NCBI RefSeq assembly: GCF_002157835.1
Contig: NZ_CP020809.1
Span: forward strand, 6,944,001 to 7,008,000
DNA: 64,000 bases
Direction of reading: 5' to 3'
DNA from: Mycobacterium dioxanotrophicus
Lineage (GTDB): Bacteria; Actinomycetota; Actinomycetes; Mycobacteriales; Mycobacteriaceae
Numbering within the stretch: the stretch's first letter is position 1; each line of letters begins with the position of its first letter. Positions 24,390-32,293 of this stretch are shown here, piece after piece. The notes under the pieces are model-generated. The model was not told the DNA's origin, ran no database searches, and saw only the letters and a program-made list of their open reading frames with translations. Made by a program: the position numbers and the translations under genes.

Positions 24390-25728
24390 GTCGCGCGGAC
24401 CCGCCCGTCAGCACCTCATCGAGAGCCGTGACGAACAAGTCGGCGTGGTCGACGGTGAACGGCAGCGGTGGTCGGATCTTCAAGACGTTCTGCTCCCGGC
24501 CGGAAGCGCTGATCAGGATGCGGTGCTCTCGCAGCTCGTTGACCACGGTCGCGGCGGTGTCGGCATCGGGTGACCGGCTCTCGCGGTCGTTGACGATCTC
24601 GGCGGCGACGAACAGTCCCGCACCACGGACGTCGCCCAGCACGCGGTGGCGTCCTGCCAACTCGTGCAACCCCGCCATCAGCCGCGCGCCGGCCGCGCGG
24701 GCATTGTCGATCAATTGTTCGTCCTCGATGACGTCGAGCACCGCCGTCGCGGCCGCGATACTGACCGGATTGCCACCGAAGGTGTTGAAGTAACGGATAT
24801 CTCGACCAAAACGAGCCATTACGTCGTCGCGGCCCACCACCGCGGCAATCGGTATGCCGTTGCCCATGGGCTTGCCGAGCACCACGAGGTCGGGGTGCAA
24901 TCCGTGTCGAGTGAAGCCCCACCAACCGGCACCGAGGCGCCCGAATCCCGGCTGCACTTCATCGGCGATCCACAACCCCCCGGCGGCACGGATCACCTCG
25001 CCCGCCGGGCGGAGGAACCCGGCAGGGTCGGCCTGCACGCCGTCACTGGACAGCACCGAATCGACGATCATGCAGGCGAGCCCGAATCCTCGCTGGGCGA
25101 GAACATCGACGGCCTCCCGGACCCGCTGCGCGAAACGCTCGCCCGCCTGATGCGGCGACTCACGATAGAAGTCGGGTGCGTCGACACACACCACGTGAGG
25201 GGGAATCTCGTTGTTGGGTCCCAGACTCGGCGAGATCTCGGCGGCCGCGGCAGTGCAGCCGTGGTAGGCGTGCGACGTACAGATGATGCCCTGCACACCG
25301 GTCTGATAGCGGGCGGTGCGCAGCGCGAGGTCGACGGCTTCGCTGCCGGTGCACGTGTAGACCACTTTCGACAGCTCCGCGGGAAATAGCGCCAGCAGTC
25401 GTTCGGAGTAGGCAACAAGGGGTTCGGTGAGATAGCGCGTGTGGGTGTTGAGAATTCCCAGCTGCTCACCGACGAGCTGCTGCACGTGTGGATGGCTGTG
25501 CCCGATCACTGGAACGTTGTTGTAGGCGTCGAGATACCGGTTGCCGTCGGCATCGTAGAGCCAGACGCCGGAGCCACGCACCAGCGCCACCGGGCGCCGG
25601 TAGAACAGGCGATAGCTCGGTGCCAGCACCGCCTCCCGGCGCTCGGCGAGGGCGCGGCTACCGGGGTCGAGCTCGGCCGCTCCGATGCCGTCGTAGGCAT
25701 TGGCCATATGCATTGGCTGCGAATTCAT
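24376..25728 (-). CDS. PLP-dependent class III aminotransferase-fold phospho-lyase (ETNPPL/PHYKPL-like)
   Basis: This 450-residue PLP protein resembles ethanolamine-phosphate and phosphohydroxylysine phospho-lyases more than true transaminases. It has YLDAYNNVPVIGHSHPHV (the NNV..GH.HP motif of that group), the LNTHTRYL stretch, and GSEAVDLALR. The Lys region is VVLGKPMGNGIP, where Lys binds PLP, and FNTFGGNPVS follows. Such enzymes eliminate phosphate and ammonia from a phosphorylated amino alcohol to give an aldehyde. The ATG 25728 has GGAGGGAG upstream. It overlaps the kinase gene by ATGA and is the last gene of the three-gene operon. The exact substrate is inferred. Confidence 0.85.
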   Translation of the reverse strand: MNSQPMHMANAYDGIGAAELDPGSRALAERREAVLAPSYRLFYRRPVALVRGSGVWLYDADGNRYLDAYNNVPVIGHSHPHVQQLVGEQLGILNTHTRYLTEPLVAYSERLLALFPAELSKVVYTCTGSEAVDLALRTARYQTGVQGIICTSHAYHGCTAAAAEISPSLGPNNEIPPHVVCVDAPDFYRESPHQAGERFAQRVREAVDVLAQRGFGLACMIVDSVLSSDGVQADPAGFLRPAGEVIRAAGGLWIADEVQPGFGRLGAGWWGFTRHGLHPDLVVLGKPMGNGIPIAAVVGRDDVMARFGRDIRYFNTFGGNPVSIAAATAVLDVIEDEQLIDNARAAGARLMAGLHELAGRHRVLGDVRGAGLFVAAEIVNDRESRSPDADTAATVVNELREHRILISASGREQNVLKIRPPLPFTVDHADLFVTALDEVLTGGSARLSAP

Positions 25729-26777
25729 TTCGACTCCCTCCGGGGTTCGGCGTCGCACATCGAGCGCAGGTGCGCACCGGCCGTTCGAGGATCGATGGTC
25801 AGCAGACGCTCGAGGGTCGGCAACGTGTGGCGCATGCGCATGCTGCCGTACGCGGTCGGGTTGGTGCGGGCCCGGACGGTCCATGTCAACACCTGCACGC
25901 ACAATCTCGCCGCCGCGAGCGGATAGATGACGTCGATTTCAGCCCGCGCCAACGGGACGACAGCGTGGTAGCCGGCGACCACATGCCCCAGCGCCCGCAG
26001 CGGATCGTCCTTGCGCAGCATCGCATATGCCCCGGCGATCGCGGGCTCCGCGACCCGAGGGCCGCACAGCGCATCGTTGAAATCGAGCACGCCGGAGATT
26101 ACCTGCACGCCATCCCGCAGCTCGACCAGGACGTTGTTGTCGTTGAGATCCTGGTGCACCATCACCCGGGGCAATTCGCGCAGCACAGGCTCGATTTCGC
26201 TGAACCAGCCGAGCACCGTGGCGGCGCCGTGACTGTCGATGAGTTCCGGAGCGGCGGACAGACATTCATGGATTGCTTCGCCGGAGCGCGTGACATCCCA
26301 GTGGTGCGTAGCCGGGAAATTCGGCGCGGCGAAACCGTCGAGGGCCAACGTCACCCGGGCGGCAGTCGCACCCAGTTGTCTCAGCAATGCCGGCGAATGC
26401 TGCGCAACCTTGTTGAGCTCAGTCCCACTGACCCAGTTGAGCACCCGCAGCACGCCGTTGTCGGCGCCCGACTCGAACGGCACGTGCAGGCTGCCGTCGG
26501 CCGCACGCACGATGGTGGGCACGGCGACACCGAGGTCTTTGCCGAGCAGGTGCAGCAAGATTGCTTCCTGCCACTGCAATTCCGCGGCGTTCTGCACGGG
26601 CAGTTGAAGCCTCGCCAGATAGGTGGCGCCGTCCGCCGTCGTCAACCGGTAGTTGCGGTCGATCTCACCGCCCAGGAAGGTCAGCGCGTGGACCTGCATA
26701 CCGTAGTACCGGTCGACCAGGGTCATCACCAAGGGAATCTCCGCGCCCGCGGGATCGCTCGGCGTACTCGTCATCAT
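25725..26777 (-). CDS. Hydroxylysine kinase-like phosphotransferase (APH/choline kinase fold)
   Basis: This 350-residue small-molecule kinase has the catalytic loop MVHQDLNDNNVLV (Asp and Asn of the HxDxxxxN pattern) and the metal-binding GVLDFNDA. The N-lobe reads LGGEIDRNYRLTT and LARLQLPV. The layout follows human hydroxylysine kinase, the partner of phosphohydroxylysine phospho-lyase. Here the phospho-lyase gene follows with a four-base overlap, so the likely sequence is phosphorylation of an amino alcohol and then elimination. The Gly of the usual HGD is Gln (HQD). Two adjacent ATGs (26777 and 26774) are possible starts. Confidence 0.83.
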   Translation of the reverse strand: MMTSTPSDPAGAEIPLVMTLVDRYYGMQVHALTFLGGEIDRNYRLTTADGATYLARLQLPVQNAAELQWQEAILLHLLGKDLGVAVPTIVRAADGSLHVPFESGADNGVLRVLNWVSGTELNKVAQHSPALLRQLGATAARVTLALDGFAAPNFPATHHWDVTRSGEAIHECLSAAPELIDSHGAATVLGWFSEIEPVLRELPRVMVHQDLNDNNVLVELRDGVQVISGVLDFNDALCGPRVAEPAIAGAYAMLRKDDPLRALGHVVAGYHAVVPLARAEIDVIYPLAAARLCVQVLTWTVRARTNPTAYGSMRMRHTLPTLERLLTIDPRTAGAHLRSMCDAEPRRESK

Positions 26778-26798
26778 GCCCCTACACCGCCTGCACGA

Positions 26799-27500
26799 TC
26801 ACGGCAGGTCGAGCAGCTCTTCGTAGAAGCCCCCGAACCCACGGTTGCGGTCGACGAGATGCACTTCGAGGATCCAGTGACACTCGTTGCCGGCCCGGTC
26901 TTTTCGCCGCATCGGCCTGGTCGATCCGGGCGCGACATAGGACTCGATGTCCTCGCCGTCGATCTTCTCGTGCGGAAACTCGCCGACCAGGTGCCCGGCG
27001 ATGACCCCGCCGAAATCCCATCCCGCATCACGGCTGGTCGCTACGACGAAGTCGTAGAGTTGCTCCCCGGTGACCTGTGGCTCGCTCCTGAAGAACTCAC
27101 GACCCGCCCGCCATACCTCCGGTAGTCGATCGAGCAGTTCGAGCTTGCGGGGGTCGTCGCCCAATACATACGTTCGGCCGAAATCAGCTTCCCACTCCTC
27201 GAATATGGGGCCGAAATCGAGGAAGACGACGTCATCTTCGGTCAGCCGGCGATCGGGCGGGTTGCCCCGGAAAGTCTCCAATGTGTTGCTCCCCGAACGG
27301 ACAATGCGCTTGTGCCAGTGCCCCGTGACGCCGAACATCGCGGCCGCCAAGTCGTGAATCTCGTCGGAGAGAGCCCGCTCGCCGATACCGGCCCGGACCA
27401 TGCGCCGGTCGCTGATTTCCGCGAACAGCTTCGCTGCCATGTCTTGGGCTTCGATCAGCTTCGCGGCCCGTACAGGCTCTCCGACAGTCGGTCGATTCAT
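26799..27500 (-). CDS. M24-family (aminopeptidase P/creatinase fold) protein
   Basis: This 233-residue pita-bread-fold protein is first in the operon with the kinase and phospho-lyase. Metal ligands of the M24 family are visible: the two Asp of FLDFGPIFEEWEADFGRTYV, the His of AGHLVGEFPH and the Glu of EVHLVD. The substrate-side His is in HKRIVRSG. It is short, lacking the N-terminal creatinase domain. It could release the amino-alcohol substrate from a dipeptide or act as an amidinohydrolase-like enzyme; neither can be decided. The gap to the kinase gene is 21 bases. Confidence 0.82.
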   Translation of the reverse strand: MNRPTVGEPVRAAKLIEAQDMAAKLFAEISDRRMVRAGIGERALSDEIHDLAAAMFGVTGHWHKRIVRSGSNTLETFRGNPPDRRLTEDDVVFLDFGPIFEEWEADFGRTYVLGDDPRKLELLDRLPEVWRAGREFFRSEPQVTGEQLYDFVVATSRDAGWDFGGVIAGHLVGEFPHEKIDGEDIESYVAPGSTRPMRRKDRAGNECHWILEVHLVDRNRGFGGFYEELLDLP

Positions 27501-27612
27501 TGGTCGATGCTATAGCGGACACCGGTGGCGAGGTTTATTTCGCTTTGGGTGGGGAATTCACGCCAATCAGCGCTGCACAGCGTTCGTCGGGTTGTGGACG
27601 AAGGGATCGGAC

Positions 27613-28053
27613 ATGGTCGCTGTCGAGGGTTCGGCGGGGCGCAACGGGAAGAGCCGTCCCGGCGAACAGGATGTCATGCCGTCGAACAGCAAATCGGGCC
27701 TCTCGCTGTTCGACAGGTTCGCGACGGGTGCCAGTTCATTTGTCTCCCGGGCGTGGTTCTTCCTGGGCTGTGTGCTCCTCGTGGTGGTTTGGGCACCGAC
27801 GTTTGCTTTTCTCCAGCTCGACACGTGGCAGCTGATCATCAACACGGTCACCACCATCATCACCTTCTTGCTGGTGGCACTGCTGCAGAACACCGAGCGT
27901 CGCGCCGACGACGCGCTTCAGCAGAAACTCAATGCCATCGCCGAGGCCCTCGGCGATCTCATGCACCACCTGCGAGACGATCCCGACGCCGAAGACGACA
28001 TCAAGGAGTTGCGAGCAGCCGTCGGCCTCGAAGATCGGGAAAGCGCGGACTGA
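27613..28053 (+). CDS. Low-affinity iron permease-family (Fe_perm) membrane protein
   Basis: This 146-residue protein has two hydrophobic helices (WFFLGCVLLVVVWAPTFAFL and LIINTVTTIITFLLVALL) followed by QNTERRADDALQQKLNAI, the signature of the family named after yeast Fet4-like low-affinity iron permease. The bacterial members are small and their transport role is unproven. The ATG at 27613 with AAGGGATC upstream is used. It is convergent with the PAS-ANTAR gene, 13 bases apart, and no other iron gene is adjacent. Confidence 0.82.
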   Translation: MVAVEGSAGRNGKSRPGEQDVMPSNSKSGLSLFDRFATGASSFVSRAWFFLGCVLLVVVWAPTFAFLQLDTWQLIINTVTTIITFLLVALLQNTERRADDALQQKLNAIAEALGDLMHHLRDDPDAEDDIKELRAAVGLEDRESAD

Positions 28054-28066
28054 GCCGGGATTGGCC

Positions 28067-28825
28067 TTACGACGCTGCTTCGGGGTTCGCCGCCAGACGT
28101 TGATGCACCGTCAGCAGCACGTGGTCATAGGTCGACTGATCAACGGTCTCCCGAGCCATGTCCCGCAGGTCGCTGCGCAACTGCTGGGCCAGGACACGCA
28201 GCTTGACGTTGTGCTCTTGGGACAGCCATTTGAGCACATCGAACGCCACGTCTTCGTCGACGTTGTAGATGAGCATCAGCATGCCCTTGACCTGTTCGAT
28301 GCTGGCGCGATTCGTGGCGATTTCGGCTACGCGTGCCGTGACAAGGTCCTGCCGCCGACGCTCGGCGTCCACACGCTGATCCTCGGCGGGCGTCACGTCG
28401 ACGTAAAAACCGTGCGTGCCGATCACCGCGCCGTGATCATCGAAGAACTGATCCCCGATCACCATCACCCAGTGCACCGCACCGGCAGTGTCGATGATGC
28501 GGTGCCTGCTGCTGAGCGCACCGCGGGTGTTCATGATGGCTTCTATGGTGTCGGCGACCTTTTCACGGTCGTCGGGGTGCTTGTGCGACAGCACCAGTTC
28601 GGTCGTGGGCACCACCGTGCCGGGCGCATAGCCGTGCAACCGCGCAACCTGCTCTGACCACTCCCAGCGCTGCTCATCGAAGTAGAAGCGAAACCACCCC
28701 ATCGGCACCGGTGTCTGTCCAGCTAGATCATCGGTCACGACCTCGATCACATCGGCCTCCGCTACGCCCGCACTCCTGGAGACTCCAATCCCGGAAATGG
28801 ACCTGCCATCACCAGTCCCAGCCAT
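28067..28825 (-). CDS. PAS-ANTAR domain regulator
   Basis: This 252-residue regulator has a PAS fold (about residues 40-145, GWFRFYFDEQRWEWSEQVA and HPDDREK), a short linker helix and a C-terminal ANTAR domain. The ANTAR hallmark is RASIEQVKGMLMLIYNVDEDVAF with the conserved Ala/Phe pattern. ANTAR domains bind paired-hairpin RNA and prevent transcription termination. The PAS domain would provide the signal, possibly redox or a small ligand. The gene is single. No hexaloop RNA pair could be recognised by eye nearby. Confidence 0.85.
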   Translation of the reverse strand: MAGTGDGRSISGIGVSRSAGVAEADVIEVVTDDLAGQTPVPMGWFRFYFDEQRWEWSEQVARLHGYAPGTVVPTTELVLSHKHPDDREKVADTIEAIMNTRGALSSRHRIIDTAGAVHWVMVIGDQFFDDHGAVIGTHGFYVDVTPAEDQRVDAERRRQDLVTARVAEIATNRASIEQVKGMLMLIYNVDEDVAFDVLKWLSQEHNVKLRVLAQQLRSDLRDMARETVDQSTYDHVLLTVHQRLAANPEAAS

Positions 28826-29126
28826 GATTCCATCCTAAATATCTTCGGGGAAGCAAGCGTTGTTTCATATCAGAATGATCGTCGCCCAACATGTTTCGCT
28901 TCACAGCCTTTCGTCAGGAGCGGATGGTCGATCGGCCGGGACGCCCTGTGCGAGTGGGTGGCGGCGCTGCCGCCACCCCTCTCGCTCCACCGTGGTGGTC
29001 TCACCCCCTTCCCGATGTGCGGTTACTCAGCGGGACGGCCGGGGCGCTGGGCCTTGAGAACGTCCGAGCCATCCAGCTCCCCGGGGCGCCACGCACCGCG
29101 AAATCCGTTGACGCGTGCGCGGCCGA
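28826..29126. other. Intergenic stretch without a supported gene
   Basis: This lies between the PAS-ANTAR start and the Hsp20 stop. It holds the hairpin at 28956-28978 and no frame with a recognisable protein. The 28826-28860 part must contain the PAS-ANTAR promoter, which I cannot define. Confidence 0.5.
28956..28978. terminator. Hairpin downstream of the hsp20 gene
   Basis: GGGTGGCGGC-GCT-GCCGCCACCC is a perfect 10-base-pair stem with a three-base loop, extended by GAG/CTC past one mismatch. It is about 150 bases past the hsp20 stop on the minus strand, so it may end that transcript. Confidence 0.5.
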
Positions 29127-29579
29127 TCAGGCGTTGATGGATTCTCTGGGTGACGAGGAGTCCGCGTCCACGATCACGTTGTCGCGAGGTCGGTCGACGA
29201 CGATCTTTCGGGGTTTGGCCTTGTCCGCCACCGGAATTCGTAGCTGTAGCACCCCGTCGTGATACTTCGCGGCGATCTTTCCCGTATCCAGGTTGTCACC
29301 GAGCACCAACTGGCGCGAGAACACCCCTCTGGGCCGCTCCGTGGCGAGCATCTCCCGGTCGGGGTCCACAGGCGCACGCTCCGCGCGCACCGTCACCACA
29401 TTGTGCTCGATGTCCAGATCCAGCGAGTCCTCCGCGATACCGGGCAGATCGAACTCGACGATGAACTCTTCACCATCACGCCAGGCGTCCATCGGCATGA
29501 TCGCCGGGCGCGCTGCCGTGCCGAGCACCTGCTGGGCGAAGCGGTCCAGGTCCCGGAACGGATCAGTACGCATCAGCAT
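29127..29579 (-). CDS. Small heat shock protein, Hsp20/alpha-crystallin family
   Basis: This 150-residue chaperone begins [20 protein letters not shown], the usual actinobacterial Hsp20 start. The alpha-crystallin domain is [35 protein letters not shown] and the C-terminal [13 protein letters not shown] with the conserved I-x-V/I region. It holds unfolding proteins for refolding. The ATG at 29579 has GGAGGTGG directly upstream; longer frames are not credible. It is divergent from a MerR regulator across a 109-base region containing a dyad, an arrangement common in actinobacteria. Confidence 0.92.
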   Translation of the reverse strand: MLMRTDPFRDLDRFAQQVLGTAARPAIMPMDAWRDGEEFIVEFDLPGIAEDSLDLDIEHNVVTVRAERAPVDPDREMLATERPRGVFSRQLVLGDNLDTGKIAAKYHDGVLQLRIPVADKAKPRKIVVDRPRDNVIVDADSSSPRESINA

Positions 29580-29620
29580 GGTGGCCACCTCCACATATCC
29601 TTTCCTGTTCTGAACGGAAG

Positions 29621-29649
29621 CCGACTGATAATCTGTGCCAGTCGGCACA
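29621..29649. promoter_or_regulatory. Nested dyads between hsp20 and its MerR-type regulator
   Basis: TGTGCC-AGTC-GGCACA (29634-29649) is a perfect inverted repeat. Overlapping it, CCGACTG (29621-29627) and CAGTCGG (29639-29645) form a second, wider one. An AT-rich TTTTATATAG follows at 29653. This differs from the CTTGAGT-N7-ACTCAAG element of HspR, so it is probably the site of the divergent MerR protein. Confidence 0.6.
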
Positions 29650-29688
29650 AGTTTTATATAGCACCACGACAGATGAGAGGCAAGTAAA

Positions 29689-30036
29689 TTGCCGTCCCAA
29701 GATCTCTCCGACACTGGAAGCCCCCGATCGGTGGGTGACAACAGGCACCGGGCCCGCGGTGCGCCGGCCCCAGACCACGGCGTATACGGCATCTCCGTCG
29801 CCGCCGAACTGTCCGGCGTCCCCACGCAATCCCTGCGGCTATGGGAGCGCCACGGCCTGCTGTACCCGAGCCGCACCGAAGGAGGCACCCGCCGCTACAG
29901 CGCGGACGACCTCGCCCGGGTCCGGCGCATCGCGGCATTGGTGGCCGCGGGTGTCAACATCGCCGGCGTCGCCCGCATTCTCGATCTCGAAGACGACAAC
30001 TCCGAGCTACGGCAAATCATCGACCGGCAAGAGTAG
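29689..30036 (+). CDS. MerR-family regulator, HspR-like
   Basis: This 115-residue protein has one MerR winged helix: [41 protein letters not shown] and [21 protein letters not shown] short C-terminal helix follows. The LRLWERxGLLxPxRTxGGTRRYS pattern is that of heat-shock regulators such as HspR. It starts with TTG at 29689 (GAGAGG upstream). The divergent position next to hsp20 makes control of hsp20 and itself the likely role. The C-terminus is shorter than in HspR, so it may lack the DnaK-interaction tail. Confidence 0.87.
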   Translation: MPSQDLSDTGSPRSVGDNRHRARGAPAPDHGVYGISVAAELSGVPTQSLRLWERHGLLYPSRTEGGTRRYSADDLARVRRIAALVAAGVNIAGVARILDLEDDNSELRQIIDRQE

Positions 30037-30066
30037 GGACAAGACAAGGCTCAGCCGACGACTGCG

Positions 30067-30726
30067 CTACACCTGATCAGCCACCGCGCCGCTCAGCTGC
30101 CAGAGTTTGTTACCCATCAGCAGCTCAAACTGGTCGACCATGTCACCGAGAGGCTCACCGCTGCTGACGTAGCCGACGTAGAAGCCCATCCCCCACATGG
30201 CCGCGAGCAACATCTCGACGGTCTCACCGACGTCGGTGTTGACGACCACCTGGCCACGGTGCACGGCGTCGTCGAGGGCCCATGCGACGAACTCCCGCGA
30301 AGCCTGCAACGCATCGGGCGTGGAGTCGGCGAATTCCGGGTGCCGACGCGACTCGAACACCGTCGTCACCAGAAATGCCGCGGCAGCCGATTCGGCGCTC
30401 ATGACCGCCGCGAAGAAGGTCGACAGCTTGGCCAACAGAGTCGACTGCTGCTGAGCCTTGACGACGGCGGGACTGATCACCGCGGCCGTCGTCTGCTCGA
30501 CCACTGCGCTGTACAACTGTGACTTGCTGGCGTAATGATGGCAGACGGCTGGTCGGGTCAGACCGGCTCGGCGCGCGATGGTCTGGAACGTCGCGGCGTC
30601 GTAGCCGCATTCACTGAACACTTCGCGGGCCGCCTGCAGAATCCGGTTCCTCGTCCCTGCCGCCGTAGCTGTCGGTGGGCGACCTCGCCGACGCGGCGCG
30701 ACGGACGGCCCCGTCACCTCCAGCAA
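30067..30726 (-). CDS. TetR/AcrR-family regulator
   Basis: This is a repressor of about 219 residues. The HTH is RNRILQAAREVFSECGYDAATFQTIARRAGLTRPAVCHHYASKSQLY, preceded by a basic RRRGRPP arm. The effector domain is helical. The start is uncertain: TTG 30726 has no ribosome site, and GTG 30717 is three codons on. It is convergent with the hspR-like gene, 30 bases away. No target is obvious; the nearest gene on the same strand is the hydrolase at 30822-31502, whose 3' end lies upstream of it. Confidence 0.85.
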   Translation of the reverse strand: MLEVTGPSVAPRRRGRPPTATAAGTRNRILQAAREVFSECGYDAATFQTIARRAGLTRPAVCHHYASKSQLYSAVVEQTTAAVISPAVVKAQQQSTLLAKLSTFFAAVMSAESAAAAFLVTTVFESRRHPEFADSTPDALQASREFVAWALDDAVHRGQVVVNTDVGETVEMLLAAMWGMGFYVGYVSSGEPLGDMVDQFELLMGNKLWQLSGAVADQV

Positions 30727-30821
30727 CGTGCCACGCTCGACTCATGGGGCTGGTTCGCAGCAGGCGTGTGAGCGGTCACACTCGCGTATCGGCGGCGGGG
30801 TTGCCCCGTGTTACATCGCCC

Positions 30822-31502
30822 TCAGGCTTCGGCCGCCGGGATGAGTTGGTCGACAAGCTCAACCGGATGCGACAACATCGCCATGTGCCCACCGGGTATG
30901 ACGGCAGGTTCGATGCCCAGTCTTTCGGCCACCACCCGACGCATGAACGACTCGGGGAAGAAGCGGTCATCCCTGAACACCACGAACCGGGTAGGGATCG
31001 GGGGAAGATCTGCTGACAGCCACGGGGCCAGCGACGGCGTATCTGACTGCCTTCGCTCGACCTCGTCCGCGACCACCGCGGCGTCGACTCCGTTGTAGAA
31101 CAGGGCATCCATGTCGTCGGGGTCGTACCCGCCAGATAGGGCAGCGGACCGCTGCGCGTTCTTCCACCCCGTCGCCGCCCACCAATCGTCGGGACGTTCC
31201 CCCGGACGCGGGATCATTGCCGAGACGTAGACCAAAGCAGACGCATCCACTCGCGTACAGGCGAGGGCTCCGGTGAAGCCGCCGAAAGAATGGGCAACGA
31301 CGATAGGCCGCTCGTTGTCTTCACGCTGTTGGACATGTTGGGCGGCGACTACCTCCGCGTATGCGTGCAGATCCGCCGCATCGTCCTCGCAAGGCAGGTC
31401 AACCGCGATTCCACGGTGCCCGCGGTCGGCCAGCTCGGCCACCACGAACCGCCAGCAAGACGGGTCCGCGCCGCCGCCCGGGATGAGCAAGAACGTCGTC
31501 AT
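30822..31502 (-). CDS. Alpha/beta hydrolase
   Basis: This 226-residue hydrolase begins MTTFLLIPGGGADPSCW with the oxyanion stretch. It has the nucleophile elbow VVAHSFGG (Ser), an acid after strand 6 (VVFRDDRFFP) and His in PGGHMAML. The size matches the small hydrolases of the AB_hydrolase_6 group. The substrate is unknown. It is divergent from the DsbA-like gene with about 70 bases between. Confidence 0.85.
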   Translation of the reverse strand: MTTFLLIPGGGADPSCWRFVVAELADRGHRGIAVDLPCEDDAADLHAYAEVVAAQHVQQREDNERPIVVAHSFGGFTGALACTRVDASALVYVSAMIPRPGERPDDWWAATGWKNAQRSAALSGGYDPDDMDALFYNGVDAAVVADEVERRQSDTPSLAPWLSADLPPIPTRFVVFRDDRFFPESFMRRVVAERLGIEPAVIPGGHMAMLSHPVELVDQLIPAAEA

Positions 31503-31572
31503 TCAGCCAGCCCCGGCGTCAAACCTCGACTGGTCGAACGCACAGCGACATGATGGCATCCCCGCCTGGGAC

Positions 31573-32277
31573 ATGATGGTGATCATGAATGTGAGCCAGA
31601 CTGGAGCCAGCTCGGTGAAGACGCCGGCATTTCGATCGATTCACATCGCGTTGGTGGGCCTGCTCGCAGCGCTGCTTGTGGTGTGGGGTCCCAACGTCGG
31701 TCGGGCGTACGCGGCCGACGCGTCGCCCGCGGGCGATGTCATCGCCCTCGGCGATCCAGCGGCGCCGGGCCAGATCGAGCTCTATCTCGATCCGCTGTGC
31801 CCCTTCAGCGGCAAGATGGTCCGAGACCAGGGCGCCGAGATCGGCCGACGCATCGAAGCCGGCAAGCTTCACGTCAACGTTCGCTTCGTCAATTTCCTGG
31901 AAAAGTACTCGGCCAGTGGCACTTACGACAGTCGAGCGATCTACGCTACCTACCTCGTCGCAGACCACTCGCAAACGAGCGACACCACGTGGCGCTTCAT
32001 AGAGCAGATCTATTCCGCTGATCAGCAGCCGAAGGAGAAGGGCCCGTCAGATCTCAGCAACGATCAACTCGCGAGCCTCGCGGATCACGTCGGCGCGCCG
32101 CAGTCCGCGCAAGACATGATCCGGCTGGGCCTGCCCATCCCCTACGACCCGCACACCATCGCGACGAACAACCATGCACTGCTCAGTCAGTTCCCCGATC
32201 CCGGTGTGCCACTTGTCGTCATCGACAGCAAGGCCGTCGACGGTAACTCCGCCTGGCTCGACCAGCTGCCACGCTGA
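31573..32277 (+). CDS. Exported thioredoxin-fold (DsbA-like) protein
   Basis: This protein of about 234 residues has an N-terminal hydrophobic helix (HIALVGLLAALLVVWG), probably a signal anchor or signal peptide ending at AYA-ADA. A DsbA-like fold follows. The active-site position reads DPLCPFSGKM, so CxxC is CPFS with only the first Cys. The cis-Pro loop is GVPLVVID. The nearest groups are mycobacterial exported thioredoxin-domain proteins. A single Cys suits a thiol-isomerase or mixed-disulphide role, not a classical oxidase. Several in-frame ATGs (31573, 31576, 31585) compete and no ribosome site decides. Confidence 0.78.
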   Translation: MMVIMNVSQTGASSVKTPAFRSIHIALVGLLAALLVVWGPNVGRAYAADASPAGDVIALGDPAAPGQIELYLDPLCPFSGKMVRDQGAEIGRRIEAGKLHVNVRFVNFLEKYSASGTYDSRAIYATYLVADHSQTSDTTWRFIEQIYSADQQPKEKGPSDLSNDQLASLADHVGAPQSAQDMIRLGLPIPYDPHTIATNNHALLSQFPDPGVPLVVIDSKAVDGNSAWLDQLPR

Positions 32278-32293
32278 CGATGTCGACGCCAGG

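Noticed and set aside
27530..27565. Possible SigF-type promoter (GGTTT ... GGGTGGGG) before the iron permease-family gene
   Set aside because: The spacing between the two elements is about ten bases, too short for the mycobacterial SigF consensus.
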